Shown: positions 16,248 to 24,304, numbered from the stretch's first letter. The stretch is DNA of 64,000 nt from Novosphingobium silvae (GCF_009856825.1 NZ_WVTD01000012.1:1-64000), one strand, 5' to 3'. Numbers and translations are program-made. The notes: generated by a model not told the origin, from the sequence alone.

Positions 16248-17206
16248 CAGGCGAACTGCGCCGCAAAATCGCGCAGCTGCGCATTGATCGCGTCGCGATC
16301 CGGCGAGAAATGCGCCTCCCGGTGGCAGTTCGGGCAGAGCGCGACGCACGTCCACACCCGGTCGCTGACGTCGATCCCGAGAATGTGGTGGACATCGAGA
16401 AAGCCCGGATAGTCGCGCGCCTCGGTGCAACTTGCCCGTTCGCACCGCCCACCAGCGCGCCGGGCGACAGCCTCGCGAACCCGCGCGTCGCGTGGATAGC
16501 CCGATCGTATCACCTGCAATCGCGGTTCGCCGCCATCCCGGCCGAGGTCGGCCGGAGAGACCGGCAGATCGTCCAGCGTATCGGTCTCTCGCTGATCCGG
16601 TCCGACAAGCGCCAGCGCCATCACATTGATCACCCCCGGCCAGTCCCAGATCACGCGGGCGACCGCCGGCGTGTCGGGATAGCGATCATCCTGTAGCCAG
16701 AGCGATGGGCTCGAACCATTAGCGGCATGGTTGGCGCTCAGATTACCGGCGAGGCCGCGCTCGAGCAGATCCGCGCTGACCGCGCGCTGACGCTCCCAGA
16801 TCATCGGTATGTCGTCGCAAGGCACCAGCACCGCGAAGACGAACCCTGCCTCGCTGTCCTGGACCATCAGACTGTGGGTATGGCCCTCGCGGCGATGGCG
16901 GGCTGCGACGCCGGCGAGCGTCTGCTCCCAGCCGTCCTTGTCGCGGCGGGCCTTGAGCTGGGCTGCCGAATAGAGCGCTTCGCGCGCATTGCGCCCATCG
17001 CGGCGCCAGCATAGCCGAACATGCATGCGCATCGGCGGGCCGTCGCCGATATGGCCCTCGATCACCTGGATGATCGCGCTGCCGCGCTTGTCCTGTCGGT
17101 GCCCTGTCACCGTGATGCCGTGGCGCTCGAGCAGCGCCTGCACCCGGCCGCGCGTGGCTTCCTCGGCGAAGATACTCCTGTCGGTTCTGAACACCCGCGT
17201 CGCCAA
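16247..17206 (-). CDS. HNH endonuclease-domain protein
   Basis: About 319 aa if started at TTG 17206; the first start is uncertain (GTG 17194 is also possible, and the frame is open further upstream with no RBS). The C-terminal 60 residues carry a classic zinc-bound HNH: GGRCERASC, FLDVHHILG, then LCPNCHREAH. The N-terminal 250 residues (QALLERHGITVTGHRQDKRG, MRMHVRLCWRRD, SLMVQDSEAGFVFAVLVP) are of unknown family and may recognise the target. Likely a DNA nuclease. Coupled by ATGA to the HEPN gene. HNH plus an unknown sensor domain is a common restriction-like layout; no methyltransferase is nearby. Confidence 0.7.
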   Translation of the reverse strand: MATRVFRTDRSIFAEEATRGRVQALLERHGITVTGHRQDKRGSAIIQVIEGHIGDGPPMRMHVRLCWRRDGRNAREALYSAAQLKARRDKDGWEQTLAGVAARHRREGHTHSLMVQDSEAGFVFAVLVPCDDIPMIWERQRAVSADLLERGLAGNLSANHAANGSSPSLWLQDDRYPDTPAVARVIWDWPGVINVMALALVGPDQRETDTLDDLPVSPADLGRDGGEPRLQVIRSGYPRDARVREAVARRAGGRCERASCTEARDYPGFLDVHHILGIDVSDRVWTCVALCPNCHREAHFSPDRDAINAQLRDFAAQFA

Positions 17207-17510
17207 GAAAATTCCCCAATTACATCGGTAGGGCGGACCGGCGGGAATCGCGCGTCCATTCCGACGCAGACCATAAGCGACAGTGCGGGGGATGCCTGTG
17301 CGATTTTTTGTGTGTCCGCCCTTGAACGTCCTCGCGGTCAATCCCATCCTTGGAGTGCGGGCCGGGCCCCTCTGGCGAGACATGCTGTTGCGTGTGTCGT
17401 GATGTCGGACCGCATCGGGTATTCCGATGCATGGGTCTGGCTGTTCTCGCTTTTCTCCCATTCCATCTGTGGCTGCCCGATTGGCACATGATCGCCTCAT
17501 GGAGTGGCTT

Positions 17511-17696
17511 ATGACTGACCGTAGCTTTCGCCTCCTGTCCCGCCAGCAGCGCCTGGATGAGCAGTTGCAGCGCGAAAGGGCGCGCGCCGCGCCCGACCGT
17601 ATTCGACTGTTTCGCCTTCAGCGCCTCAAACTCATCATCAAGGATCAGCTCAACCGGCTGATCCCGCAGGCGCTCACGCCCATGGCGGCGCGCTAG
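17511..17696 (+). CDS. DUF465 (YdcH-like) small protein
   Basis: 61 aa from ATG 17511, preceded by GGAG at 17501-17504 (6-nt spacing). FRLLSRQQRLDEQLQRE...DRIRLFRLQRLKLIIKDQLNRL fits the DUF465/YdcH pattern: two antiparallel helices, small cytosolic, widespread in alphaproteobacteria and often adjacent to unrelated genes; function unknown. Followed by the structured leader of the TerC gene. Confidence 0.75.
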   Translation: MTDRSFRLLSRQQRLDEQLQRERARAAPDRIRLFRLQRLKLIIKDQLNRLIPQALTPMAAR

Positions 17697-17712
17697 GGCG
17701 CGCCCGCCCCGG

Positions 17713-17781
17713 ACCATCTGCCACGCCCCCGCAGATGGTCTGCACGTCCGGCGGACGGCGTCCCCCCGCCGTTCCGTCGGA
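17713..17781 (+). promoter_or_regulatory. double-hairpin leader upstream of TerC gene
   Basis: Two strong hairpins lie in tandem: ACCATCTGC (17713-17721) pairs perfectly with GCAGATGGT (17731-17739), and 17746-17760 pairs almost fully with 17766-17781 around a C-rich loop. They could be terminators of the DUF465 gene or a regulatory leader. TerC/Alx genes are often under the yybP-ykoY manganese riboswitch, but I could not find its conserved core here. Confidence 0.45.
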
Positions 17782-17841
17782 CACCTGCCTGCGCCCATCA
17801 CCGACGCAGCGCCATGACCTGATCAAGAACGGAAAACCGCC

Positions 17842-18858
17842 ATGGACTGGCTGATGACGGATTGGCTGGGCACGCCCGCCTGGTTCTGGATGACTTTTAT
17901 CGCCCTGGTGACAGGCCTCACGGCCTTCGACCTTGGCATCCTCAATCGCCGCGACCGGGAAATGGGGATCCGGCAAAGCCTGATGCTCTCGCTCTTCTAC
18001 ATCGCCATCGCCCTCGCATTCGGCGCGTGGGTCTGGATCGAGAAGGGCGCTGATCTCGGCCTCAAATATTATACCGGCTTCGTTCTCGAGAAGGCGCTGT
18101 CGATCGACAATGTCTTCGTCATCTCGCTCATCTTCAGCGCCTTCGCCATCCCGCGGCTCTACCAGTATCGCGCGCTCCTGTGGGGCATCGTCGCGGTCCT
18201 GTTCCTGCGCGGGCTGATGATTGGTCTTGGTGCTGCAGTGGTGGAGCAGTTCCACTGGGTTCTCTATCTCTTCGGGGCCTTCCTGATCCTGAGCGGCATC
18301 AAGATGTTCGCCTCCAACGATCAGGATCCGCCCGACGTCACCGCCAACCCGCTGGTGCGCTTCCTGTCGCGCCATCTTCGGGTCGCGCCGGCCCTTGAGG
18401 GAAACATATTCCTGACCCGCATCCCGGACGCGAAGACCGGACGGCTCGTCACGGCGATCACGCCGCTCCTGCTCGCCCTCATCGTCATCAATATCGCCGA
18501 TCTGGTCTTTGCCGTCGACAGCGTTCCTGCGGTCTTCGCGGTCACCACGGACACCTTCATCGTCTACACCTCCAACATCATGGCGATCCTGGGCCTGCGG
18601 GCGCTCTATTTTGCGCTTTCCGCGATGATCCACCGCTTCCATCTGCTCAGCCACGCGCTCGCCCTGGTGCTCGTCTTCATCGGCGCGAAAATCTTCATTG
18701 CCGACTTCCTGCTGGAAGACGGCACCTTCCCGGCGTCGATCAGCCTCGCCATCACCCTTGGTCTGATCGCTGGCGGCGTGCTGCTCTCCCTGTGGCGGAT
18801 GCGTGGCGCTGCGCCAGAACCCGAGGCGGGCGGGGAGGGTGAGCGGGCTCTCCTCTGA
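17842..18858 (+). CDS. TerC/Alx family integral membrane transporter
   Basis: 338 aa, about 9 TM helices. Signature acidic motifs EKALSIDNVFVISLIF (about 83-98) and NIADLVFAVDSVPAVFAVT (about 215-233) define TerC/Alx (DUF475-like) proteins, which export Mn(II) or contribute to tellurite and pH stress responses. Full length, with a charged C-terminal tail (PEPEAGGEGERALL). Positioned alone, with a structured leader upstream. Inner-membrane location; the substrate is inferred from the family only. Confidence 0.88.
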   Translation: MDWLMTDWLGTPAWFWMTFIALVTGLTAFDLGILNRRDREMGIRQSLMLSLFYIAIALAFGAWVWIEKGADLGLKYYTGFVLEKALSIDNVFVISLIFSAFAIPRLYQYRALLWGIVAVLFLRGLMIGLGAAVVEQFHWVLYLFGAFLILSGIKMFASNDQDPPDVTANPLVRFLSRHLRVAPALEGNIFLTRIPDAKTGRLVTAITPLLLALIVINIADLVFAVDSVPAVFAVTTDTFIVYTSNIMAILGLRALYFALSAMIHRFHLLSHALALVLVFIGAKIFIADFLLEDGTFPASISLAITLGLIAGGVLLSLWRMRGAAPEPEAGGEGERALL

Positions 18859-18929
18859 GCTTGCGGGTCACGCGACACAGGCATCTTCGGACTGGCGCGC
18901 ACCCAAGTCGCGCACTAGCCTGCCTTGCC

Positions 18930-19589
18930 ATGGACACCCGGTTTCAAGAAATGCTGGGGGAGCAGCATGCGCGGTTCGTTGACGAGATAGCTGCGCTCCC
19001 CATCAGCGATATCGTCGATCGTATCGCCACGCTCGCCGATGGGCTCGCGCGTTTCTGGAACAATGCCGGGGGCTGGGCACCGGCGGATGCCGCGCAGATG
19101 CTGAGCTCCGCACGCCTCGACCGGATCGCCTCGCTCGCGCATAGCCTGCGGCGCTGGGTTCAGGAGGACACGCTTTCCGATGGCGACCTGATCCTTGCCT
19201 GGGCCAATCTCGGCGCGCTCATGGAAGGTGCCCTCAAGCTCTTCCTTTGCGTTTATCTCGCCGATTACCGGGCCGACGAGACGACCAGGGAAACACGCGC
19301 CTGGCACATCAAGCGGCAGGTGCTGCAAGATCCTGACGAGCTGATGCTCGACACGATCCTCGCCTATGCCGAGAAGGCCGAGCTCCTCGCGCCCCAGCAG
19401 ATCGCACTGGGCCGGACAGTGCAGGCGCGGCGCAATGCCATCCATGCCTTCCGGGACCGCGACCTTGGCTCGCTCACCGATCTCTTCGCAGCCATTCGAG
19501 ACTTTCGCGCGCTGTTATGCTCGCTGAACGGGCGCATGGAGTATCCCGAACCGCGATACATGCCCACCGAGCGTACTCATTTCGGCTGA
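18930..19589 (+). CDS. HEPN-like protein, unknown function
   Basis: 219 aa from ATG 18930. All-helical; RRNAIHAF at residues 167-174 gives an Rx4H (R167...H172) motif inside a helix, as in HEPN domains and especially those annotated as MAE_28990/Swt1-like. Similar in size and motif position to the HEPN protein at 15606-16247, though the sequences differ. No partner nucleotidyltransferase is adjacent. The start at 18861 is possible, but its extra 23 residues are basic and unconserved-looking. May be a defence or RNA-processing protein; function unknown. Confidence 0.6.
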   Translation: MDTRFQEMLGEQHARFVDEIAALPISDIVDRIATLADGLARFWNNAGGWAPADAAQMLSSARLDRIASLAHSLRRWVQEDTLSDGDLILAWANLGALMEGALKLFLCVYLADYRADETTRETRAWHIKRQVLQDPDELMLDTILAYAEKAELLAPQQIALGRTVQARRNAIHAFRDRDLGSLTDLFAAIRDFRALLCSLNGRMEYPEPRYMPTERTHFG

Positions 19590-20012
19590 CCACCGTCCGG
19601 CGGCTAAGGGGCGCTCTGGTGGACCTGCTCTCCCAAGACGGACGCCGGCAGGCGGCCCCTGACGCCCACCCCTCGTCACAACGCACCGCGCAGCAGCCAC
19701 GATCAGCGTGGTGACAATTGCGCTTCGCGCGGGTTTCGGGGGTCTTGGCAATTCCGCCAGATCCACATTGCGGGCGCTACGTCCCAAGGGTGCCGACAGC
19801 ATTTCCGCCTGCTGAGATGCCACCTGGCAGCAGCGCAGGGTGCGCCGCAACCGGGAGGAAGGGGCCCGTGTTGCCGCTACGCGGCTGCCCGCGCCAAACC
19901 CCTTCCTTCCGGTTTCCCTCCGCTCACGCTCCGGTGCGGCGCACCCCACGCTGCCCCCTTGTCAGTGGCATCCGGCGGAAAAGGCCGCCGGCACCCACAA
20001 AGGAACAGCGCC
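19590..20012. other. intergenic region before ssb, no supported gene
   Basis: About 420 bp, GC-rich, no convincing gene or RNA. It contains the ssb ribosome-binding region AAAGGAAC (19999-20006) at its end and short GC-rich inverted repeats. Promoter elements were not recognised with confidence. Confidence 0.4.
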
Positions 20013-20351
20013 ATGAACAATATGAATCTCCTCGGCCGGATCGCCAAGACCCCCGAAACCCGCACCGCCGGCAACACCGCCATCACCACGCTGATCGTCG
20101 CCACCGACCGGGTGAAGCTCAATAACGAGGGCAAGAGCTACAAGGACCCGCAGACCGGCTACACCGCCAAGGAGACCGAGTTCCACAAGGTCACCCTCTT
20201 CAACGGCCTGGGCAAGGCGGTCGCCGAGAATAAGGAGAAGGGTGACATGATCGCGATCGAGGGACGCCTCCACTACACCCGCTGGCAGGACCAGGGCGGC
20301 GTCGAACGGTTCGGCTGCGAGGTGATCGGCGAGAAGGTCCACTTCTGCTGA
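20013..20351 (+). CDS. ssb: single-stranded DNA-binding protein, short plasmid type
   Basis: 112 aa, an OB-fold of SSB type: MNLLGRIAKTPETR, ITTLIVATDRV, ETEFHKVTLFNGLGKAVAE, GDMIAIEGRLHYTRWQD. It binds ssDNA, here probably the incoming transfer strand. The protein ends at EKVHFC right after the OB-fold, lacking the flexible linker and acidic DDDIPF-type tail of chromosomal SSB that recruits repair proteins. ATG 20013 chosen because AAAGGAAC lies 7 nt upstream. Followed by a strong terminator. Confidence 0.9.
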   Translation: MNNMNLLGRIAKTPETRTAGNTAITTLIVATDRVKLNNEGKSYKDPQTGYTAKETEFHKVTLFNGLGKAVAENKEKGDMIAIEGRLHYTRWQDQGGVERFGCEVIGEKVHFC

Positions 20352-20356
20352 TCCCG

Positions 20357-20383
20357 AAGGCGCCGCCCGCAGGGCGGCGCCTT
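20357..20383 (+). terminator. ssb terminator hairpin
   Basis: Perfect 12-bp stem AAGGCGCCGCCC / GGGCGGCGCCTT with a 3-nt loop, 6 nt after the ssb stop; no long T tract. Confidence 0.75.
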
Positions 20384-20614
20384 ACCGGCCGGGCCCAAAT
20401 AATCGGCGTAACTTCAATAAGATGTTATGATCTGTGAACATAGTCTTGAAGGATCCGTCGTCGAACTGTCTGTTCGGACGCAGGCGGCACTGCGCCACCG
20501 CCCGCCCCAATTGGGCCGGGAGGGTCACTGACGCATGCTTCCAGCCGGCAGGTGTGCAACAACTTTCAAACAACATTCTAGCTACCTGAAAACAATCCGG
20601 GAGAAATCGTAAAT

Positions 20615-21403
20615 ATGGACAGAGCCTACGACCTGGCGCACGAGCTGCTGGGCACCGCAAAGCAACTCTCGACGCCGCGCGATGACTGGGAACCCGAGGC
20701 TATCGAAGCTGCTCACTGGCGTCCTCTGCCCGAACCGGACTGGACCTGGCAGGCGTCCACGCTGGACGGGATCGTCCACGCCCTGAACGAGGCCCTGCAG
20801 GAAGCCGAATGGTTGCCGGAACGCGAGGCTCCGCCGCTCCCCCACGGCGCCACCTATTCACTGGGCGAATGGACCCAGCGGGCACCGCTGCGCCGCATCG
20901 TGCGCGGATTTGCCGAACCCGTGCGCCATGTGCCCCTCGTCTCGCGCGTTCCGGAGCCTGTCGTCCTCTACCTCGTCCATAAGCTCCCGGGCGGCGCGGA
21001 CTCGCTCAAGCGCGAGCATCACAAAGGCGTGGGCTGGCACTATCATTATCTCGACAAGCGCAAGGGTCGGTCCAATGTCGTCCTGTGCTGGGATACACGC
21101 TGGGAGCCTCCCGAGGACGAGGAAGAGCGTAAAGCCCAGGGGCCGCGCCCGATCTTCTGGGAGTATCATGGCGAGGGCAATGCCGACTTCAAGGCGCAGC
21201 CCGACCTGTGGGGCGATCCCAAGCGGCAGTCCATGCGCGAGGTCTGCGCCAGCGACCTCAAACGAAACATCAGCGAGTTTCGTCCCGCTTCCGATGATGC
21301 GGAGCCCGTGTGGCCCTTGTGGTCGATCCTCACGCCCAGAGCCGTGACACCCCCGCCGGCTGCGCCGGCGGGGCCCGCCGGTGGGAAGAAGAAGGGCCGT
21401 TAG
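20615..21403 (+). CDS. hypothetical protein downstream of ssb
   Basis: 262 aa, no family recognised. Residues 1-75 are helical and acidic (WEPEAIEAAHW, IVHALNEALQEAEWL); the middle contains VPEPVVLYLVHKLPGG and a basic/aromatic segment (REHHKGVGWHYHYLDKRKGR); the C-terminus is Pro/Ala/Gly-rich ending in KKKGR. No signal peptide or TM. Its leader holds the inverted repeat ATGTT-N10-AACAT (about 20424-20443), a possible operator, and an ATG with AT-rich upstream sequence (GAGAAATCGTAAAT). Expression as a single gene in the mobile-element maintenance block is likely. Confidence 0.6.
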   Translation: MDRAYDLAHELLGTAKQLSTPRDDWEPEAIEAAHWRPLPEPDWTWQASTLDGIVHALNEALQEAEWLPEREAPPLPHGATYSLGEWTQRAPLRRIVRGFAEPVRHVPLVSRVPEPVVLYLVHKLPGGADSLKREHHKGVGWHYHYLDKRKGRSNVVLCWDTRWEPPEDEEERKAQGPRPIFWEYHGEGNADFKAQPDLWGDPKRQSMREVCASDLKRNISEFRPASDDAEPVWPLWSILTPRAVTPPPAAPAGPAGGKKKGR

Positions 21404-21614
21404 GTCCCGAGTGAGGGCAGGCCGGGGAGCGGGGGGAACGCCTGGGGAAGAGGCAAGAGGGTCTGGCGCATCCCGGCTGCGCCGGGACCGGCGCTCTAGT
21501 CGCTGCGCTCCCGGAGCCGCGCCTTACGGCGCGTCTCCGCCCTGCCGGGTGACGATCGCCTTGCGATGGAACCTGAAGCTGAGGGGAGTGTGTAATTATT
21601 CTCTCTTATGACCT

Positions 21615-21725
21615 CCTAGTATGACATGCGGGGATCCGGGCCGGTCAAGGATGAGCGGTCCCCCCAATTTTCAGCTGCCACGGCCTGCGGCCGCAACACC
21701 GGAAAATCGGTTCCCCCGCTCCCCG
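21615..21725 (+). repeat. leader repeat, copy A (upstream of DUF2493 gene)
   Basis: Shares ordered blocks with copy B (23717-23840): AGTATG, TCAAGGAT, GCGGTCCCCCCAATTTT, AAAATCGG followed by CCCCC. Within each copy CCAATTTT (21664-21671) can pair with AAAATCGG (21703-21710), enclosing a GC-rich loop. It sits 110-220 nt upstream of the DUF2493 start. Likely a shared promoter or regulatory leader. Confidence 0.6.
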
Positions 21726-21833
21726 CTGGCGCGGCGGCGGCCCATGCGGGCCACCGTCCCTGACCGCCCCGACCGCCGCATGCCCTGAGGAAAGTCTCAT
21801 CACGAGGATGAGATCACTTCCAAGGAGGCTTTC

Positions 21834-22808
21834 ATGCGCAACTTCACCAACTTCGCCGATCTCGCCCGCCACATCGCCGACGGACGCGCGACCGACGCGC
21901 AGGTCCAAAGCTATGACGGTTCGTTTCTCGACTATAGCGACATGGCCAAGCTCAGCACCACCGACGCGCCCGAGCGCCTCGAAATGCCCGATCCAGACCA
22001 GGTGCGCGCTGCCGTCGAAATGATGATGGCGACGCTTTTCGACGTCTTTCGCGACACCCGGATGGAGCCGTTCGCAACCGACCTCGCCTGGGGCTTCGTG
22101 AACAGCTTCCATGTCGTCGCCAAGCGCGTGGAAGGTCGGGAGGATGACGCTGCCAAGAAGCTCGGCGAACTGGCACGGCACTATGATCCCTCCGAGATCT
22201 ACGCCACCGAAGTCGAGGACGCGCAGACGCTCTGCCAGACCTTGCAGGGGTGCCGCGAAGCCCTCGAATGCATGCGGGACCACGCCGGGGAAGTCTACCG
22301 CGTCGAGGTCGGCAAGCCCTTCTCGCCGGTGAAGGGAAGCCGCGTATCGAGCGGGCTGACGGCCTCGATGATCGATGCTCGGGACTATCTGGCCTCGCGC
22401 AGCCGTACCCGCCGCGAACAGTATGAACCCCAGGGACCGGTCGTCGCCTTCTCGGGCGGCCAGCAGTGGGAGGATGCCGATCTCCTCTTCTCCGGTCTCG
22501 ACAGCATCAAGGCCCGAATTCCGGAAATGATCCTCGCCACCACCGCACAGTCCAAAGGCTGCGATGCCATCGCCCATGCCTGGGCCGCCTCGCGCGGGGT
22601 CAAGGTCATTCAGTTCCGCCTCGACCGAAGCCTTGGCAACCGCGCCGCGTTCGTGCGCAATGACCGCATCCTGGCCCTCAAGCCGGTGCACGCCGTCATC
22701 TGTGAAGGCACCGGGATCCAGGCCAATCTCGCCCAGAAGCTGCGGCAGGCAGGGGTGCCCCTCAACATCGTGCGGCTCGCCCAGCAGACGATCGCCAGAC
22801 GCGCCTGA
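21834..22808 (+). CDS. DUF2493 (SLOG superfamily) protein
   Basis: 324 aa. The C-terminal third (about 200-320) is DUF2493: VVAFSGGQQWEDADLLFSGL, ATTAQSKGCDAIAHAWA, VRNDRILAL and VICEGTGIQANLAQKLRQAG, a Rossmann-like SLOG fold related to DprA/LOG nucleotide-binding domains. The N-terminal 200 residues are helical (MRNFTNFADLARHIADGRAT) and typical of long plasmid DUF2493 proteins. Function unknown; a nucleotide-sensing or DNA-processing role is inferred. Preceded by leader repeat A and followed by a UUCG-loop terminator. Confidence 0.85.
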   Translation: MRNFTNFADLARHIADGRATDAQVQSYDGSFLDYSDMAKLSTTDAPERLEMPDPDQVRAAVEMMMATLFDVFRDTRMEPFATDLAWGFVNSFHVVAKRVEGREDDAAKKLGELARHYDPSEIYATEVEDAQTLCQTLQGCREALECMRDHAGEVYRVEVGKPFSPVKGSRVSSGLTASMIDARDYLASRSRTRREQYEPQGPVVAFSGGQQWEDADLLFSGLDSIKARIPEMILATTAQSKGCDAIAHAWAASRGVKVIQFRLDRSLGNRAAFVRNDRILALKPVHAVICEGTGIQANLAQKLRQAGVPLNIVRLAQQTIARRA

Positions 22809-22818
22809 CCGCGCATGG

Positions 22819-22844
22819 GGAGGCTCCGGTTCGCCGGGGCCTCC
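22819..22844 (+). terminator. terminator of DUF2493 gene
   Basis: 11-bp stem GGAGGCTCCGG / CCGGGGCCTCC (one T.G pair) closed by a TTCG tetraloop, then the pyrimidine-rich run TCTACCTTCTTCTT. Confidence 0.8.
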
Positions 22845-22868
22845 TCTACCTTCTTCTTGTGCTTCGAT

Positions 22869-22905
22869 GTCGGCGCTCGGGGGCATCGAACCCCCTCGCG
22901 CCGAC
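22869..22905. repeat. hairpin with GGGGCATCGAACCCC core
   Basis: GTCGGCGC...GCGCCGAC outer arms around the inner GGGGCATCGAACCCC. The same inner core and a similar downstream position occur at 24208-24238. Function unknown. Confidence 0.55.
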
Positions 22906-22968
22906 CCTGAAACGCCAGAATAAAGGGGAGGGGGACAGGAGATGCGAACTGCCAGAAGGAGGCTGGAG

Positions 22969-23544
22969 ATGAGCATCGTTTTCCGTATCGCAACCGACCT
23001 TGACGACCGCATCGTCCCACCGGCCGAAATCACCGCCCGCCAACTCGCCGCTTTTCGCGCGCGGCTTGCTGCCGAGGGGGACAGGACAGGCGAGACCCTG
23101 CTGCATTGCCGGGGTGGCGATGAGGAGCTTTCGGACAATTTCGAGGCCCGTGTCTGCCCGTTTGCCCTCGCGACCCTTGCCCGTCTGTTCGACTATGCGA
23201 CCGACGTCATCACCGTCCTGGAGGAAGCCCAGTTCAGGGCCCGCCGGGTGAAGGTTTGGCACACGAGCCCGAACGGACCCATCCGCATGCGGGTCGCCGA
23301 GACCTCGGACCGCGCCCTCGAGCTCGACCTCCCCGCGACCCCTGCCATGGCGCTGCTCGAAAGCCTCGGCTTGCGCGCCGACAGTGTCGGTGAAATCCCG
23401 ATCGAAACGCTCCGGCAGCGGCTGGCCAATCCTGCCGTGCAACGCCGCCTGAACGACGCTGAACTCGCCCACTATCTGCCCTCGTTGACGACGCTGATCG
23501 AGAGCGCCCGGCTCGATGACAGTTCCCGGTTCGAATGGGCCTGA
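22969..23544 (+). CDS. hypothetical protein
   Basis: 191 aa from ATG 22969, supported by AAGGAGG at 22956-22962; an in-frame ATG at 22942 has a weaker AGGA. No family recognised. The N-terminal region has IVFRIATDLDDRIVPPAEITARQLAAF; the C-terminal 50 residues are helical (LRQRLANPAVQRRLNDAELAHYLPSL). No signal peptide or TM. Ends with a classic rho-independent terminator. Belongs to the maintenance block left of oriT. Confidence 0.65.
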   Translation: MSIVFRIATDLDDRIVPPAEITARQLAAFRARLAAEGDRTGETLLHCRGGDEELSDNFEARVCPFALATLARLFDYATDVITVLEEAQFRARRVKVWHTSPNGPIRMRVAETSDRALELDLPATPAMALLESLGLRADSVGEIPIETLRQRLANPAVQRRLNDAELAHYLPSLTTLIESARLDDSSRFEWA

Positions 23545-23565
23545 GCCTCCCCTGTTCGAACCGGC

Positions 23566-23604
23566 GGGGCGCGTCGCATTTCGGTGCGGCGCGCCCCTTT
23601 TTTT
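23566..23604 (+). terminator. rho-independent terminator
   Basis: 13-bp stem GGGGCGCGTCGCA / TGCGGCGCGCCCC (one mismatch pair) with a 6-nt loop and a run of seven T (23598-23604). Confidence 0.9.
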
Positions 23605-23716
23605 GCTGGCTGTCTCCAAGCACCGCAGCCCGCTCGCTCGCGTGTCGCGCGGCCCCTGCGGGCCGCACGGCGCTACGCATCGGCCTGCTCCCAGAACGAA
23701 ACCAAACATCTCTCAC

Positions 23717-23840
23717 TGACGTCCAAGTATGTCGGCCGGGCGAGGCCGCCTCAAGGATCGGCGGTCCCCCCAATTTTGCCGGGCGCACCGCTCCGCTTCG
23801 CTCCACGGCACACCCAACAAAATCGGCACCCCCACCGCCC
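23717..23840 (+). repeat. leader repeat, copy B (upstream of 73-aa gene)
   Basis: Second copy of the leader seen at 21615-21725: AAGTATG, TCAAGGAT, GCGGTCCCCCCAATTTT (23761-23777), then AAAATCGG (23819-23826) and a C tract. CCAATTTT and AAAATCGG can pair across a 41-nt GC-rich loop. Lies 95-215 nt upstream of the 73-aa gene. Confidence 0.6.
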
Positions 23841-23933
23841 GCTGCGCGGTCGCCGGCGTTGCCGGCGCTCCTTGACCCGACCTCACCCGGCCGACGCCAG
23901 CCTTGCAGTCATTCAAGACAGCAGGAGGCTCTC

Positions 23934-24155
23934 ATGCAGATCATCTCGACCAGCACTTACAACCACGCCGCTTATCTCGCCGCGATCGCCTGCGCAGAGC
24001 GCCGCGCGCTGCACAGCTACTTCGACCAGCATGTGCTTGAGGACGAGGAAGCGGGGTTCATCGCCATCGACGAGGGCGATTATGGGGCACTCCCCGCGAT
24101 GCTCATCGACAAAGTAGTCCACACGATCCCGGGCGGGCTCTGGGACGAGAACTGA
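23934..24155 (+). CDS. small acidic hypothetical protein
   Basis: 73 aa from ATG 23934 with a perfect AGGAGG at 23923-23928 (5-nt spacing). Acidic overall (LEDEEAGFIAIDEGDYGALP, GGLWDEN), N-terminus MQIISTSTYNHAAYLAAIACAER helical. A small acidic protein encoded near oriT on a plasmid could be an antirestriction or DNA-mimic type protein, but no known family is recognised. It has its own leader (repeat B) and terminator, so it is expressed as a unit. Confidence 0.65.
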   Translation: MQIISTSTYNHAAYLAAIACAERRALHSYFDQHVLEDEEAGFIAIDEGDYGALPAMLIDKVVHTIPGGLWDEN

Positions 24156-24161
24156 CAGGGA

Positions 24162-24192
24162 GGGGAGGGGCCAGGCGCCTCTCCCCTTTTTT
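24162..24192 (+). terminator. rho-independent terminator of 73-aa gene
   Basis: GGGGAGGGGC pairs with GCCTCTCCCC (one mismatch), followed by TTTTTT at 24187-24192. Confidence 0.85.
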
Positions 24193-24207
24193 GCTGTCGG
24201 ATGGTGC

Positions 24208-24238
24208 GGGCATGAGGGGCATCGAGCCCCTCATGCCC
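24208..24238. repeat. hairpin with GGGGCATCGAGCCCC core
   Basis: Perfect 13-bp stem GGGCATGAGGGGC / GCCCCTCATGCCC with loop ATCGA. Shares the core GGGGCATCGANCCCC with 22869-22905; both lie just downstream of a terminator in the maintenance block. Function unknown. Confidence 0.6.
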
Positions 24239-24304
24239 GTCCGGTGCGTCTTTGAACTTCGGGACGATATGCCTATCCCAAAGCACGAAACGCGGGCGTG
24301 CCCG

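Noticed and set aside
17713..17781. yybP-ykoY manganese riboswitch before terC
   Set aside because: Hairpins are present but the conserved riboswitch core is not seen; kept only as an unspecified leader.
21645..23138. 497-aa minus-strand frame across the DUF2493 and next gene
   Set aside because: Runs antisense through two supported genes and their terminators; no recognisable domain.
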